Positions 1-7,278 of a DNA stretch of 16,464 nucleotides are shown here, piece by piece; the first letter of the stretch is position 1; each line of letters begins with the position of its first letter. Origin of the DNA: Clostridia bacterium (GTDB lineage: Bacteria > Bacillota > Clostridia > Oscillospirales > CAG-382); NCBI GenBank assembly GCA_900757905.1, contig CAAEPN010000012.1, positions 1 to 16,464 of the forward strand. Reading direction: 5' to 3'. The translations under genes and the position numbers were made by a program. Below the pieces are notes generated by a model. The model worked only from the letters and a program-made list of their open reading frames with translations, did not search any database and was not told the origin of the DNA.

Positions 1-1585
1 AATCTATCTTTTCTGGCTCGGCTTTCGGGGCTTCAACCGCCTCAGAGCTTACACCAATTTCGTCCTTTACACCATTCAAGGGTTTCATTGTCGGGAACAA
101 CAGCACATCGCGAATGGCGGCAGAATCGGTAAGAAGCATACACATTCTGTCGATACCGAAGCCGATACCGCCCGTCGGCGGCATACCGATTTCAAGCGCA
201 TTGAGAAAATCCTCGTCGGTGTGGTTGGCCTCTTCATCACCCTGCGCCAAAAGCTCCTCCTGCATGCGGAAGCGCTCTCTTTGGTCGATCGGGTCGTTAA
301 GCTCAGAATAAGCGTTTGCCATTTCCCAGCCGTTCATGAAGAACTCAAAGCGTTCCACATAATTCGGGTCGCTCGGCTTCTTTTTGGTGAGCGGCGAAAT
401 TTCGATCGGATGATCGGTTACAAACGTCGGCTGAATCAAGTGTTCCTCTGCGTATTCTTCGAAGAACAGGCTTAAAATGTCGCCTTTCTTGTGACGGTCT
501 TCAAATTCGACATGATGCTCCTTGGCAATGGCCTTGGCTTCTTCGTCGGAATGAATTTCGTTAAAGTCCACACCGGCATATTTCTTAACGGCGTCCACCA
601 TGGTAATGCGCTCAAAAGGCTTGCCGAGATCCATCTCCACGCCATTGTAAACAATGGTCGTCGTGCCGAGTACTTCCTTTGCCACATGGCGGTAAAGGTT
701 CTCGGTCAGATCCATCATGCCGTTGTAATCGGTGTACGCTTGGTATAATTCCATAAGCGTGAATTCCGGATTGTGACGGGTATCAAGACCCTCATTGCGG
801 AATACGCGGCCGATCTCATACACTCTCTCAAGACCGCCGACGATAAGGCGCTTTAAGTAAAGCTCCAATGAAATGCGAAGCTTTAAATCTTCGTCAAGCG
901 CGTTGAAATGCGTCTCAAAGGGACGTGCTGCCGCGCCGCCTGCGTTGGATACGAGCATAGGTGTTTCGACTTCGATAAAGCCCTGTCCGTCAAGATACTT
1001 GCGGATGGTGCTGATGATCTTCGAACGCTTTATAAACGTGTCCTTTGCTTCGGGGTTCATAATGATATCCACGTAGCGCTGACGGTAGCGAAGGTCGGTG
1101 TTGGTAAGTCCGTGGAATTTTTCCGGAAGAATCTGAAGGCTCTTGGTGAGAAGCGTCACACTTGCAGCATGGATCGAGGTTTCACCGGTCTTGGTCTTGA
1201 AAACCGTTCCTTCGATGCCGACAATGTCGCCGATATCCATTTTTTTGAAAGCGGCATAGGCTTCTTCGCCGATAGCGTCGCGTGCCACATAGCACTGAAT
1301 CAGTCCTTGAAGATCCTGCACATGGCAAAAAGAGGCCTTGCCCATAATGCGCTTGGACATTAAGCGTCCGGCTATCGAAACGGTCTTGCCGTCAAGCTCG
1401 TCAAAATGCGCTTTGACTTCGGCACTGTGGTGAGTCTGATTGTATTTTGTAATCTGGAACGGATCTTTGCCGGCTGCAACAAGCTCTGCGAGCTTTTCGC
1501 GGCGGATCCGCTTTTGTTCGTTGAGATCGACCTCAGGCGCAGCGCCGTTGGGTACGTTCTTTTGATTGTCTGACACGTTAACCAT
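1..1585 (-). CDS. lysS: Lysine--tRNA ligase (class II), 3' end beyond the window
   Basis: Class II lysyl-tRNA synthetase, which charges tRNA-Lys with lysine in the cytoplasm. About 528 codons are visible and the 3' end lies beyond position 1. The N-terminal half is an OB-fold anticodon-binding domain (for example AGRLMSKRIMGKASFCHVQD). The catalytic core shows motif 2 (YEIGRVFRNEGLDTRHNPEF) and motif 3 (GIGFGIDRMCMLL followed by IRDVLLFPTMKP). Family members usually end near MKP at about 500 residues. Here at least 26 more residues follow, rich in E, K, P and A, so a C-terminal tail is present. The ATG at 1585 has AAGG directly against it, which is too close. The in-frame GTG three codons later (1576) has AAGGA at a better distance of 8 bases and may be the real start. 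It lies 70 bp downstream of greA on the same strand, probably co-transcribed. Confidence 0.97.
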   Translation of the reverse strand, partial: MVNVSDNQKNVPNGAAPEVDLNEQKRIRREKLAELVAAGKDPFQITKYNQTHHSAEVKAHFDELDGKTVSIAGRLMSKRIMGKASFCHVQDLQGLIQCYVARDAIGEEAYAAFKKMDIGDIVGIEGTVFKTKTGETSIHAASVTLLTKSLQILPEKFHGLTNTDLRYRQRYVDIIMNPEAKDTFIKRSKIISTIRKYLDGQGFIEVETPMLVSNAGGAAARPFETHFNALDEDLKLRISLELYLKRLIVGGLERVYEIGRVFRNEGLDTRHNPEFTLMELYQAYTDYNGMMDLTENLYRHVAKEVLGTTTIVYNGVEMDLGKPFERITMVDAVKKYAGVDFNEIHSDEEAKAIAKEHHVEFEDRHKKGDILSLFFEEYAEEHLIQPTFVTDHPIEISPLTKKKPSDPNYVERFEFFMNGWEMANAYSELNDPIDQRERFRMQEELLAQGDEEANHTDEDFLNALEIGMPPTGGIGFGIDRMCMLLTDSAAIRDVLLFPTMKPLNGVKDEIGVSSEAVEAPKAEPEKID

Positions 1586-1655
1586 CCTTAAAATTTAAAG
1601 TCTGAAAGCCGCTTGCCCGGTAAGAGAAAGGAAGACGGCCTTATATATCGGGTAC

Positions 1656-2141
1656 TTATGCAGTTTTGGATATTTCGAGAATCTTCATGGAGATCTCGCC
1701 GCCGGGAGTTTCCGCCTTTACGGTCTCGCCGACCTCGGCGCCGATAAGAGCGCGTCCGATGGGAGATTCTTCGGAAATCTTGTATTCGAGCGGATTGGTT
1801 TCATTGGAACCGACAAGCTTGTATTCCACTTCTTCTTCAAAGGTCTCATCGTAGACCTTGACGGTGGTGCCGATGCTTGCCGTATCGGTCTTGACTTCAT
1901 GCTCATTGATGACCTTGATGTTTTTGAGCATAGCCTCGATGTCGGCAATACGCTGTTCAACGGCAGCCTGCTCGTTCTTGGCTTCGTCGTATTCGCTGTT
2001 TTCGGAAAGGTCACCGAAAGCACGGGCCGTCTTAATGGCTTCGGCAACTTCCTTACGTTTGGTCGTTTTTAAATATTCGAGTTCTTCTTGGAGTTTTTTC
2101 AAGCCTTCGCTTGAAACGGTAACCTGTTTTGCGTTCTGCAT
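1656..2141 (-). CDS. greA: Transcription elongation factor GreA
   Basis: GreA enters the secondary channel of RNA polymerase and stimulates cleavage of backtracked transcripts. The 161-residue product has the usual family length. Residues 1-75 form the N-terminal coiled coil, with the tip signature GDLSENSEYDEAKNEQ at 43-58. D44 and E47 are the acidic residues expected to hold the catalytic magnesium. The C-terminal FKBP-like domain follows, with LVGSNETNPLEYKISEESP and IGRALIGAEVGETV. The ATG at 2141 is preceded by AAAGGA at 9 bases. A strong promoter lies at 2192-2220, and lysS follows in the same direction, an order common in Firmicutes. Confidence 0.98.
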   Translation of the reverse strand: MQNAKQVTVSSEGLKKLQEELEYLKTTKRKEVAEAIKTARAFGDLSENSEYDEAKNEQAAVEQRIADIEAMLKNIKVINEHEVKTDTASIGTTVKVYDETFEEEVEYKLVGSNETNPLEYKISEESPIGRALIGAEVGETVKAETPGGEISMKILEISKTA

Positions 2142-2191
2142 GAAAACATGTCCTTTCGCGTTTGATTTCAGAGTTCAATTCAATACTATAT

Positions 2192-2220
2192 ATTATATAA
2201 AAAAAGAAACAAAAAGTCAA
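2192..2220 (-). promoter_or_regulatory. Vegetative promoter of greA-lysS
   Basis: Reading leftward, TTGACT (2220-2215) and TATAAT (2197-2192) are separated by exactly 17 bases of T-rich spacer. Transcription should begin near 2185, giving a leader of about 45 bases before the greA ATG. Confidence 0.85.
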
Positions 2221-2381
2221 CCGTTTTTGAAAAAAAGCGCATTTTTTACAAATTATATAAGCATTACGGGAAAGCATAAGAGCTTGTAAACAAAAAATTC
2301 GGTCATTTTTTGACAACTCTTCCAAAAAGGTGTCCGCATTTTGTATATTTTTACAAAATATTCGACTTTATCCGCTATATA

Positions 2382-2410
2382 TTGACAGAATCGGATGAGC
2401 GTGGTACAAT
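2382..2410 (+). promoter_or_regulatory. Vegetative promoter of prs
   Basis: TTGACA at 2382-2387 and TACAAT at 2405-2410 are 17 bases apart. The predicted start near 2417 gives a leader of about 70 bases. An in-frame ATG at 2398 and the GTG-like upstream codons overlap this promoter and so cannot be the translation start. Confidence 0.85.
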
Positions 2411-2429
2411 ATACCTGTCAAGTAAAATT

Positions 2430-2456
2430 GCCGTACTGTGATTTGACACATACGGC
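2430..2456 (+). promoter_or_regulatory. Bulged hairpin in the prs leader
   Basis: GCCGTACTGTG (2430-2440) pairs with CACATACGGC (2447-2456) over 10 base pairs with a single bulged C and a six-base loop, ATTTGA. It sits between the predicted transcription start and the ribosome binding site at 2475-2479. There is no T-run after it, so it is not an intrinsic terminator. A role in RNA stability or regulator binding is inference. Confidence 0.5.
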
Positions 2457-2487
2457 GTATTGTGATCAATTTACGGAGGAAAACATC

Positions 2488-3618
2488 ATGCAGGATCTAT
2501 CAAAGGAAGTAGCGTTCAGTCCGCTTGCCATTATCGGCACGCGCGGAACCGAAGAAATGTGCCGCCGAATCGAAAAGTATATCGGCGAATGGCGCAAGGA
2601 GAAGCCGCATTATATCATCGAAGCCCAGTTCCCGCGCTTCGGTACCGGCGAAGCCAAATGCTTACTAACCGAATCGGTTCGCGGCAAGGACGTGTTTATC
2701 GTGGCAGACTGCTTCAACTACAGTCAAACCTATAAAATGTACGGTATGACCGTTCCCATGAGTCCGGACGACCACTATCAGGACGTCAAGCGCATTATTT
2801 CGGCTATCAGCGGCAAGGCCGCCCGTATTTCGGTCATCATGCCGATGCTCTACGAAAGCCGTCAGCACCGCCGCACGGCGCGTGAATCGCTCGACTGCTC
2901 GTTTATGCTTCATGAGCTTATCACGCTCGGCGTGCAGAACATCATGACCTTTGACGCACACGACGACCGCGTCCGCAACGCTATCCCTCTCGAAGGCTTT
3001 GATAACCTCATGCCGACCTATCAGATGATCAAGGCGTTCATGAACACCGAAACCGATTTCGACCTTAAGAATACCGTTATCGTTTCGCCGGATGAAGGAG
3101 CGCTTTCCCGCGGTATGTACTATTCCTCCGTGCTTGGCGTTCAGCTTAGTATGTTCTATAAAAGACGCGACTATACCGTCGTCAAGGACGGTAAAAACCC
3201 GATCGTCGCGCATGAATACCTCGGCGAAAACGTCGAAGGCAAAGATATCATTGTCGTAGACGATATTCTGTCCTCCGGCGAATCGTTCTTCCATGTAATG
3301 GATAAGCTTAAAGCCATGGGCGCACGCCGTATTTTCGGCTTCTTCACCTTCGGCCTTTTCTGCAACGGCTTTGATGTTGTGGATAAATACTATGCAGACG
3401 GAAAGTTCGACCGTATCTATGCGACAAACTCCGTGTATAACTCCGAAGCCGCGCTGTCCCGTCCGTGGTTCAAGGAGGTCAACGTGTTAAAATACATCGC
3501 TTACTATATCGAAGCGGTCAATATTAACAAGTCTGTCGGCCTTATGCTCGACCCGACCGCAAAGATTCATGCTCTTTGCGACGAGCACGGTGTAAGCATT
3601 CCGGGAGGCGCAAAATAA
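2488..3618 (+). CDS. prs: Ribose-phosphate pyrophosphokinase, long divergent form
   Basis: Predicted to make PRPP from ribose 5-phosphate and ATP, the precursor for nucleotides, histidine and tryptophan. The ATG at 2488 is chosen because GGAGG stands 8 bases upstream; the reading frame runs further upstream but overlaps the promoter. The product has 376 residues, against about 315 for classical Prs. It aligns by eye with the family: RGKDVFIVAD near residue 70, LYESRQHRR in place of the usual YARQDR loop, FDAHDDRVRNAIP in place of DLHAxQIQGFF, KRRDYTVV, and the PRPP-binding loop VVDDILSSGES with D258 and D259. The central and C-terminal segments are expanded and several consensus residues differ, so substrate or regulation may differ from classical Prs. 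It is followed two bases later by the GNAT gene and is probably co-transcribed with it. Confidence 0.85.
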   Translation: MQDLSKEVAFSPLAIIGTRGTEEMCRRIEKYIGEWRKEKPHYIIEAQFPRFGTGEAKCLLTESVRGKDVFIVADCFNYSQTYKMYGMTVPMSPDDHYQDVKRIISAISGKAARISVIMPMLYESRQHRRTARESLDCSFMLHELITLGVQNIMTFDAHDDRVRNAIPLEGFDNLMPTYQMIKAFMNTETDFDLKNTVIVSPDEGALSRGMYYSSVLGVQLSMFYKRRDYTVVKDGKNPIVAHEYLGENVEGKDIIVVDDILSSGESFFHVMDKLKAMGARRIFGFFTFGLFCNGFDVVDKYYADGKFDRIYATNSVYNSEAALSRPWFKEVNVLKYIAYYIEAVNINKSVGLMLDPTAKIHALCDEHGVSIPGGAK

Positions 3619-3620
3619 TA

Positions 3621-4115
3621 ATGCTCGTTCGCCTTGCAGAGCTTCGTGATCTGCCGGAGCTTTTGGATATCTATAATTACGAGGTCTTAAACGGATACGC
3701 CACCTTTGACAGTGTTCCGCATACCTATGAGCAACGCAAGGTCTGGTTCGACGAGCATAACAAAGACCACCATCCGCTCATTGTTGCGGTAGACGACAAA
3801 GGAAAGATTGCCGGTTATTCGTCGCTCTCAGGCTATCGCCCGAAGGATTCGTATAAACCGTCGGTGGAGCTGTCGGTGTACGTTTCGCCGAATCACCGTC
3901 GTATGGGCGTTGCCACGCTGCTTATGGAAAAAATCTTGGAAATGGCACGCGAGGATGATGTGATCCATACCGTTGTTTCGGTCATTACAAGCGGCAATGA
4001 CGCCAGCATCCGTCTGCACGAAAAGTTCGGCTTTACCTATTGCGGAACGATCCGCGAAGTCGGAATCAAAAACGGAAAACTTTTAAGTATCGATAACTTC
4101 CAGTTAATGGTATAA
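3621..4115 (+). CDS. GNAT family N-acetyltransferase (phosphinothricin/MnaT-like)
   Basis: A 164-residue acetyl-CoA-dependent N-acetyltransferase. It resembles the phosphinothricin acetyltransferase / MnaT group: the early YNYEVLNGYATFDSVPHT segment, a mid SGYRPKDSYKPSVELSVYVSPNHRR segment, and the acetyl-CoA loop RRMGVAT near residues 93-99. The C-terminal NDASIRLHEKFGFTYCGTIREVG is also typical of that group. In this group the acceptor is usually an amino acid or an amino-acid-like toxin; the substrate here is unknown. The ATG at 3621 is two bases after the prs stop, with GGGAGG inside the prs 3' end (3603-3608) 12 bases upstream. Starting 15 codons earlier inside prs is possible but less likely. 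Translational coupling with prs is expected. Confidence 0.9.
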   Translation: MLVRLAELRDLPELLDIYNYEVLNGYATFDSVPHTYEQRKVWFDEHNKDHHPLIVAVDDKGKIAGYSSLSGYRPKDSYKPSVELSVYVSPNHRRMGVATLLMEKILEMAREDDVIHTVVSVITSGNDASIRLHEKFGFTYCGTIREVGIKNGKLLSIDNFQLMV

Positions 4116-4121
4116 AATCAC

Positions 4122-4175
4122 GAAAAATCTGTTGACATGACCATAAAAATATGGTATATTGTTGACAGATTTTTC
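4122..4175. promoter_or_regulatory. Promoter of the hydrolase gene inside an inverted repeat
   Basis: TTGACA (4132-4137) and TATATT (4155-4160) are 17 bases apart, a strong vegetative promoter pointing right with a start near 4167. It is framed by an 11 bp perfect inverted repeat: GAAAAATCTGT (4122-4132) and ACAGATTTTTC (4165-4175). The spacer itself holds a second dyad, CCATA (4141-4145) and TATGG (4150-4154), and TGTTGACA occurs twice (4130-4137, 4160-4167). This arrangement suits a repressor operator. The outer repeat followed by TTTTATATTTT could alternatively end the prs-GNAT transcript. Confidence 0.6.
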
Positions 4176-4216
4176 TTTTATATTTTCAAAAAAAGAGGGA
4201 GAACAGGGAAAATAAC

Positions 4217-7162
4217 ATGAAGATCACCAAAGAATTTTTGCAGGATCCGCCGAAAAAATACCGTCCGCTTCCGTTCTGGTCGTGGAATGCAAAATTAGAA
4301 ACAGCCGAAACGCTCGAACAGGTCGAAAAGATGGACGAAAACGGCATCGGCGGCTATTTTATGCACGCGCGCGGCGGTTTAAAGACCGAATACATGAGCG
4401 ACGAATGGTTTGACAACGTGCGCGCCGCCGTCGTGGACGGAGAAAAGCGCGGCATGGCGCCGTGGGGCTACGACGAAAACGGCTGGCCGAGCGGCTTCGG
4501 TTCGGGCGCGGTCAACGGCCTTGGCGTAAAGTATCAGCAAAAGTATATCCATATGGAGTATACCGACGCGCCGGTGGAGGACGAAATGACCGTCGGCAAT
4601 GTCAAAGCCGCAGACGGACGCAATCGCCACTTCTATTTCTCGGTCAACCGTTTCTACGTCGATACCATGGACGCTGAAGTGACCGACGCTTTTATCGCTT
4701 CCACGCATGAGAAATACAAAGAAAAGCTCGGCGAAGATTTTTCCAAAATGGCCGGCTTCTTTACCGATGAGCCGCAGATGTCGCGCAAGCCCAAAGGTAT
4801 TCCGTATTCGCTCATTCTGCCGCGCGAATATAAAAACGCATACGGCGAAGAGCTGCTTCCGGTATTGCATCATCTTTTCGAAACCTCTGAAGAAGCATAC
4901 CGCACGCGTTTCCGCTATTGGAAATTAGTAACGCGCTTATTCTCCGAGAACTTCATGGGCCGTATCTACAATTGGTGCAACGCCAACGGCTCGCGTCTTA
5001 CCGGACATATGGTGCTTGAGGAAAGCTTTGCCGCCCAGCTCGACTGCAACGGCTCATGCATGCCAAACTATATGTATTTACACATTCCCGGCGTGGATAA
5101 GCTTGGCAGAAGCGTTTCGCGCGACCTTTTGGCACCGCAGCTCACGTCCGTTGCCGCTCAGACCGGCAAAAAACAGGTGCTCACCGAAAGCTTTGCCATG
5201 TGCGGCTGGGATGTGACCTTTGAAGAACTCAAATGGATCCTTGAATGGCAGATGGTCAAGGGCGTCAACCTCCTCTGCCAGCACTTGGAGGGCTATTCAC
5301 TCGGAGGACTTCGCAAACGCGATTATCCGGCCGGCCACTTCTTCCAGAATCCATGGTGGAAGGATTATAAAGCGTTTATGGATTTTGCTGCGCGCGTCGG
5401 AATGCTGCTTGCCGAGGGCGGGATCAAGTGCGACGTACTGGTGTTACATACCATTTCCAGCGCTTGGATGTACCGTTCGGACGACTATGAATGGCACAGC
5501 GATGTAGACCGCCGTTACAGCGCAAAACTAACGGACATGATCACATGGCTCGACAAGAACCAGATCCTTCATCATCTCGGCGACGAAACCGTTATGGAAA
5601 AGCTCGCTTCGGTCGAGGGCGATGTCTTAAAGGTCGGCAAGATGAGCTATAAAACGGTCATTGTGCCGTCGGCAGCCGTTATCAGCTCGAATACGCTTGC
5701 GCTTTTGAAAGCCTTTAAGCAGAACGGCGGCAACCTTGTTTTTGTCGGTGAGATTCCGTCGTATGTGAACGGCGTGAAGTCGGACGAAGTGAAAAAGCTT
5801 GCCGAAAAGCATGTGGAACGTACCGAAGAGGTTCTTTCCCTTATTCCGGAAAGCGCACGCTTTATCCGCCTTGCCCATGCCGACGGCACGCTTTGCGACG
5901 TGCAGTATGCCGAACGTCATTTCGACGATTTCACGATGTACTATTTTGTCAATACCTATTCCGGCAAGGAACGCGCCGTGTTCGAAACCAATGGCGCAAG
6001 TGCCGTCCGTTTCAACTACGATACCGGTGAGACCGAACCGTTTGCCTTTACGTCCGAAAACGGCGTTTTGACGGCGGATATTGAACTCGAGCCCAAAGGC
6101 TCGCTCGTACTTTTTGTCTATAACGATGACCGTGCGGTATCCGCAGACGCCGGTAAAAAGGAGCTTCTGCCGCTTGGCAACAAGCTGTACGGCGATTGGA
6201 AGATCGCGGCGCGTGAGCCGAACGCGCTGACGCTCGATTTCTGCGATGTCTGGTTCGACGGCGAAAAGAAGTACGAAAATCTGCCGGTTCTTGATATCGA
6301 AGAAATTGCAAACTCCCTCGAGCGCAGCGTAAATATTCGCCTCGATTTCAAGGTCAAGAGCGATTTCGACCTGCCGGGTGAGACTTATCTTGTTGTCGAG
6401 GAAGCCGAATTCTTCGAGCTTATTATCAACGGCAACCCGGTGGAAAAGAAGTCCTGCGGCTATTTCCGCGATAAAGCGTTTATTAAGCTCGATATCTCCG
6501 GAAAGCTCGTAAAGGGCGATAACGTGATCACGCTGATTACCGATTTCGTCCAGCCGCAGCACATCTACGATACCATTAAGGACTGCTACGAATTCGAAGC
6601 CATGCGCAATAAGCTTTGGTACGACCGTGAGATCAACGAGCTTTATCTGCTCGGTGATTTCGGTGTGCGTGCCGATAAGGCTTACCGCCCGGCCTCCAAC
6701 CGCAGCTTTTATACTGACGGCGGCTTTACGCTTGTCCCGGCAAGAGAGACCGTCAAGGACGGCAATATCGCCGTGCAGGATTATCCGTTCTACACCGGGA
6801 AAATGACGCTTGAAAAGACGATAACGCTTGCAGACGGCGAAACCGAGAACCGCTCGATCGAGTTTTCGCGCATGGGCGCGGTCGTCACCAAAGCGCGCAT
6901 TAACGGCAAGGAGCTTTCGCCGCTCACACGTGCGCCGTACCGCTTTGACCTTTCGGGAGCTTTGCAAACCGGAGAAAACAAGATCGAGATCGAGCTTACC
7001 AACAACTTCCGCAATCTGCTCGGTCCGCTTCATCTCGGCGGCGAGTCGTATTCGGTGGGACCCGCTTCGTTCCAGCATCATTCGAAGATATTCGGCGGCG
7101 GACTGAACCGCGGTTGGACAGACGGATACGCGTTCTTAGAATACGGTCTGTTCTTCAAGTAA
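4217..7162 (+). CDS. Large glycoside-hydrolase-like protein (GH106-related by appearance)
   Basis: A 981-residue protein with no signal peptide, so probably cytosolic and acting on imported oligosaccharides or glycosides. The start FWSWNAKLETAETLEQVEKM followed by NGIGGYFMHARGGL is typical of Firmicutes proteins annotated as glycosyl hydrolase, distantly like GH106 alpha-L-rhamnosidases. Residues 1-400 look like a TIM barrel, with acidic candidates in YDENGWPSG (D86, E87), FFTDEPQMS (D184, E185), VLEES (E268, E269) and LTESF (E324). Residues about 395-530 resemble a flavodoxin-like domain (DVLVLHTISSAW, then LLKAFKQNGGNLVFVGE). The rest is beta-rich and carries two galactose-binding-like modules, the last with RINGKELSPLTRAPYRFDLS and LQTGENKIEIEL. 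AGGG lies 8 bases before the ATG. It is monocistronic with its own promoter; no transporter or regulator gene is adjacent. The family is likely, the substrate unknown. Confidence 0.75.
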   Translation: MKITKEFLQDPPKKYRPLPFWSWNAKLETAETLEQVEKMDENGIGGYFMHARGGLKTEYMSDEWFDNVRAAVVDGEKRGMAPWGYDENGWPSGFGSGAVNGLGVKYQQKYIHMEYTDAPVEDEMTVGNVKAADGRNRHFYFSVNRFYVDTMDAEVTDAFIASTHEKYKEKLGEDFSKMAGFFTDEPQMSRKPKGIPYSLILPREYKNAYGEELLPVLHHLFETSEEAYRTRFRYWKLVTRLFSENFMGRIYNWCNANGSRLTGHMVLEESFAAQLDCNGSCMPNYMYLHIPGVDKLGRSVSRDLLAPQLTSVAAQTGKKQVLTESFAMCGWDVTFEELKWILEWQMVKGVNLLCQHLEGYSLGGLRKRDYPAGHFFQNPWWKDYKAFMDFAARVGMLLAEGGIKCDVLVLHTISSAWMYRSDDYEWHSDVDRRYSAKLTDMITWLDKNQILHHLGDETVMEKLASVEGDVLKVGKMSYKTVIVPSAAVISSNTLALLKAFKQNGGNLVFVGEIPSYVNGVKSDEVKKLAEKHVERTEEVLSLIPESARFIRLAHADGTLCDVQYAERHFDDFTMYYFVNTYSGKERAVFETNGASAVRFNYDTGETEPFAFTSENGVLTADIELEPKGSLVLFVYNDDRAVSADAGKKELLPLGNKLYGDWKIAAREPNALTLDFCDVWFDGEKKYENLPVLDIEEIANSLERSVNIRLDFKVKSDFDLPGETYLVVEEAEFFELIINGNPVEKKSCGYFRDKAFIKLDISGKLVKGDNVITLITDFVQPQHIYDTIKDCYEFEAMRNKLWYDREINELYLLGDFGVRADKAYRPASNRSFYTDGGFTLVPARETVKDGNIAVQDYPFYTGKMTLEKTITLADGETENRSIEFSRMGAVVTKARINGKELSPLTRAPYRFDLSGALQTGENKIEIELTNNFRNLLGPLHLGGESYSVGPASFQHHSKIFGGGLNRGWTDGYAFLEYGLFFK

Positions 7163-7171
7163 ATAAAATTG

Positions 7172-7209
7172 CGAAAGACGGCAGAATCAGATGGTTTTGC
7201 CGTCCTTCG
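7172..7209 (-). terminator. Intrinsic terminator for the sigma factor gene
   Basis: CGAAAGACGGCA (7172-7183) and TGCCGTCCTTCG (7198-7209) form a 12-position stem with one mismatch and a 14-base loop. Read leftward, the stem is followed by CAATTTTATTT, a usable T-tract. Read rightward there is no T-run, so it would serve the hydrolase gene poorly. It lies about 70 bases after the stop codon of the leftward sigma gene. Confidence 0.6.
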
Positions 7210-7278
7210 TGCGAAAAGAGAGGGGGAGTTTAAAAGTACATTCTGACAATGAGAGACCTGCTAAAGCCAGACTTTATG

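Larger units (their letters stand above)
2142..2487. other. Divergent AT-rich intergenic region between greA and prs
   Basis: This 346 bp gap holds the back-to-back promoters of greA (leftward) and prs (rightward) and no credible gene. Between the two -35 boxes lie about 160 bp of AT-rich DNA with a perfect inverted repeat, ATTTTGTA (2338-2345) and TACAAAAT (2352-2359). Related half-sites occur as TTTACAA at 2245-2251 and TTGTAAA at 2284-2290. A shared regulator could bind here, but I cannot name one. Confidence 0.6.

Noticed and set aside
908..1363. Rightward open frame of 151 codons within lysS
   Set aside because: Antisense to a fully conserved lysyl-tRNA synthetase; no independent signals.
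2395..2487. N-terminal extension of prs to an upstream start
   Set aside because: The upstream start overlaps the promoter (2382-2410), so it would precede or coincide with transcription initiation, and it has no ribosome binding site. The ATG at 2488 has GGAGG.
2665..3294. Leftward open frame of 209 codons within prs
   Set aside because: Antisense shadow of the PRPP synthetase homologue, whose motifs are convincing in the sense frame.
5627..7081. Long open frame of 484 codons on the minus strand, antisense to the hydrolase gene
   Set aside because: It mirrors the codon pattern of the hydrolase gene, has no recognisable family motifs and no promoter or ribosome binding site of its own. GC-rich third positions in the sense gene commonly keep an antisense frame open.
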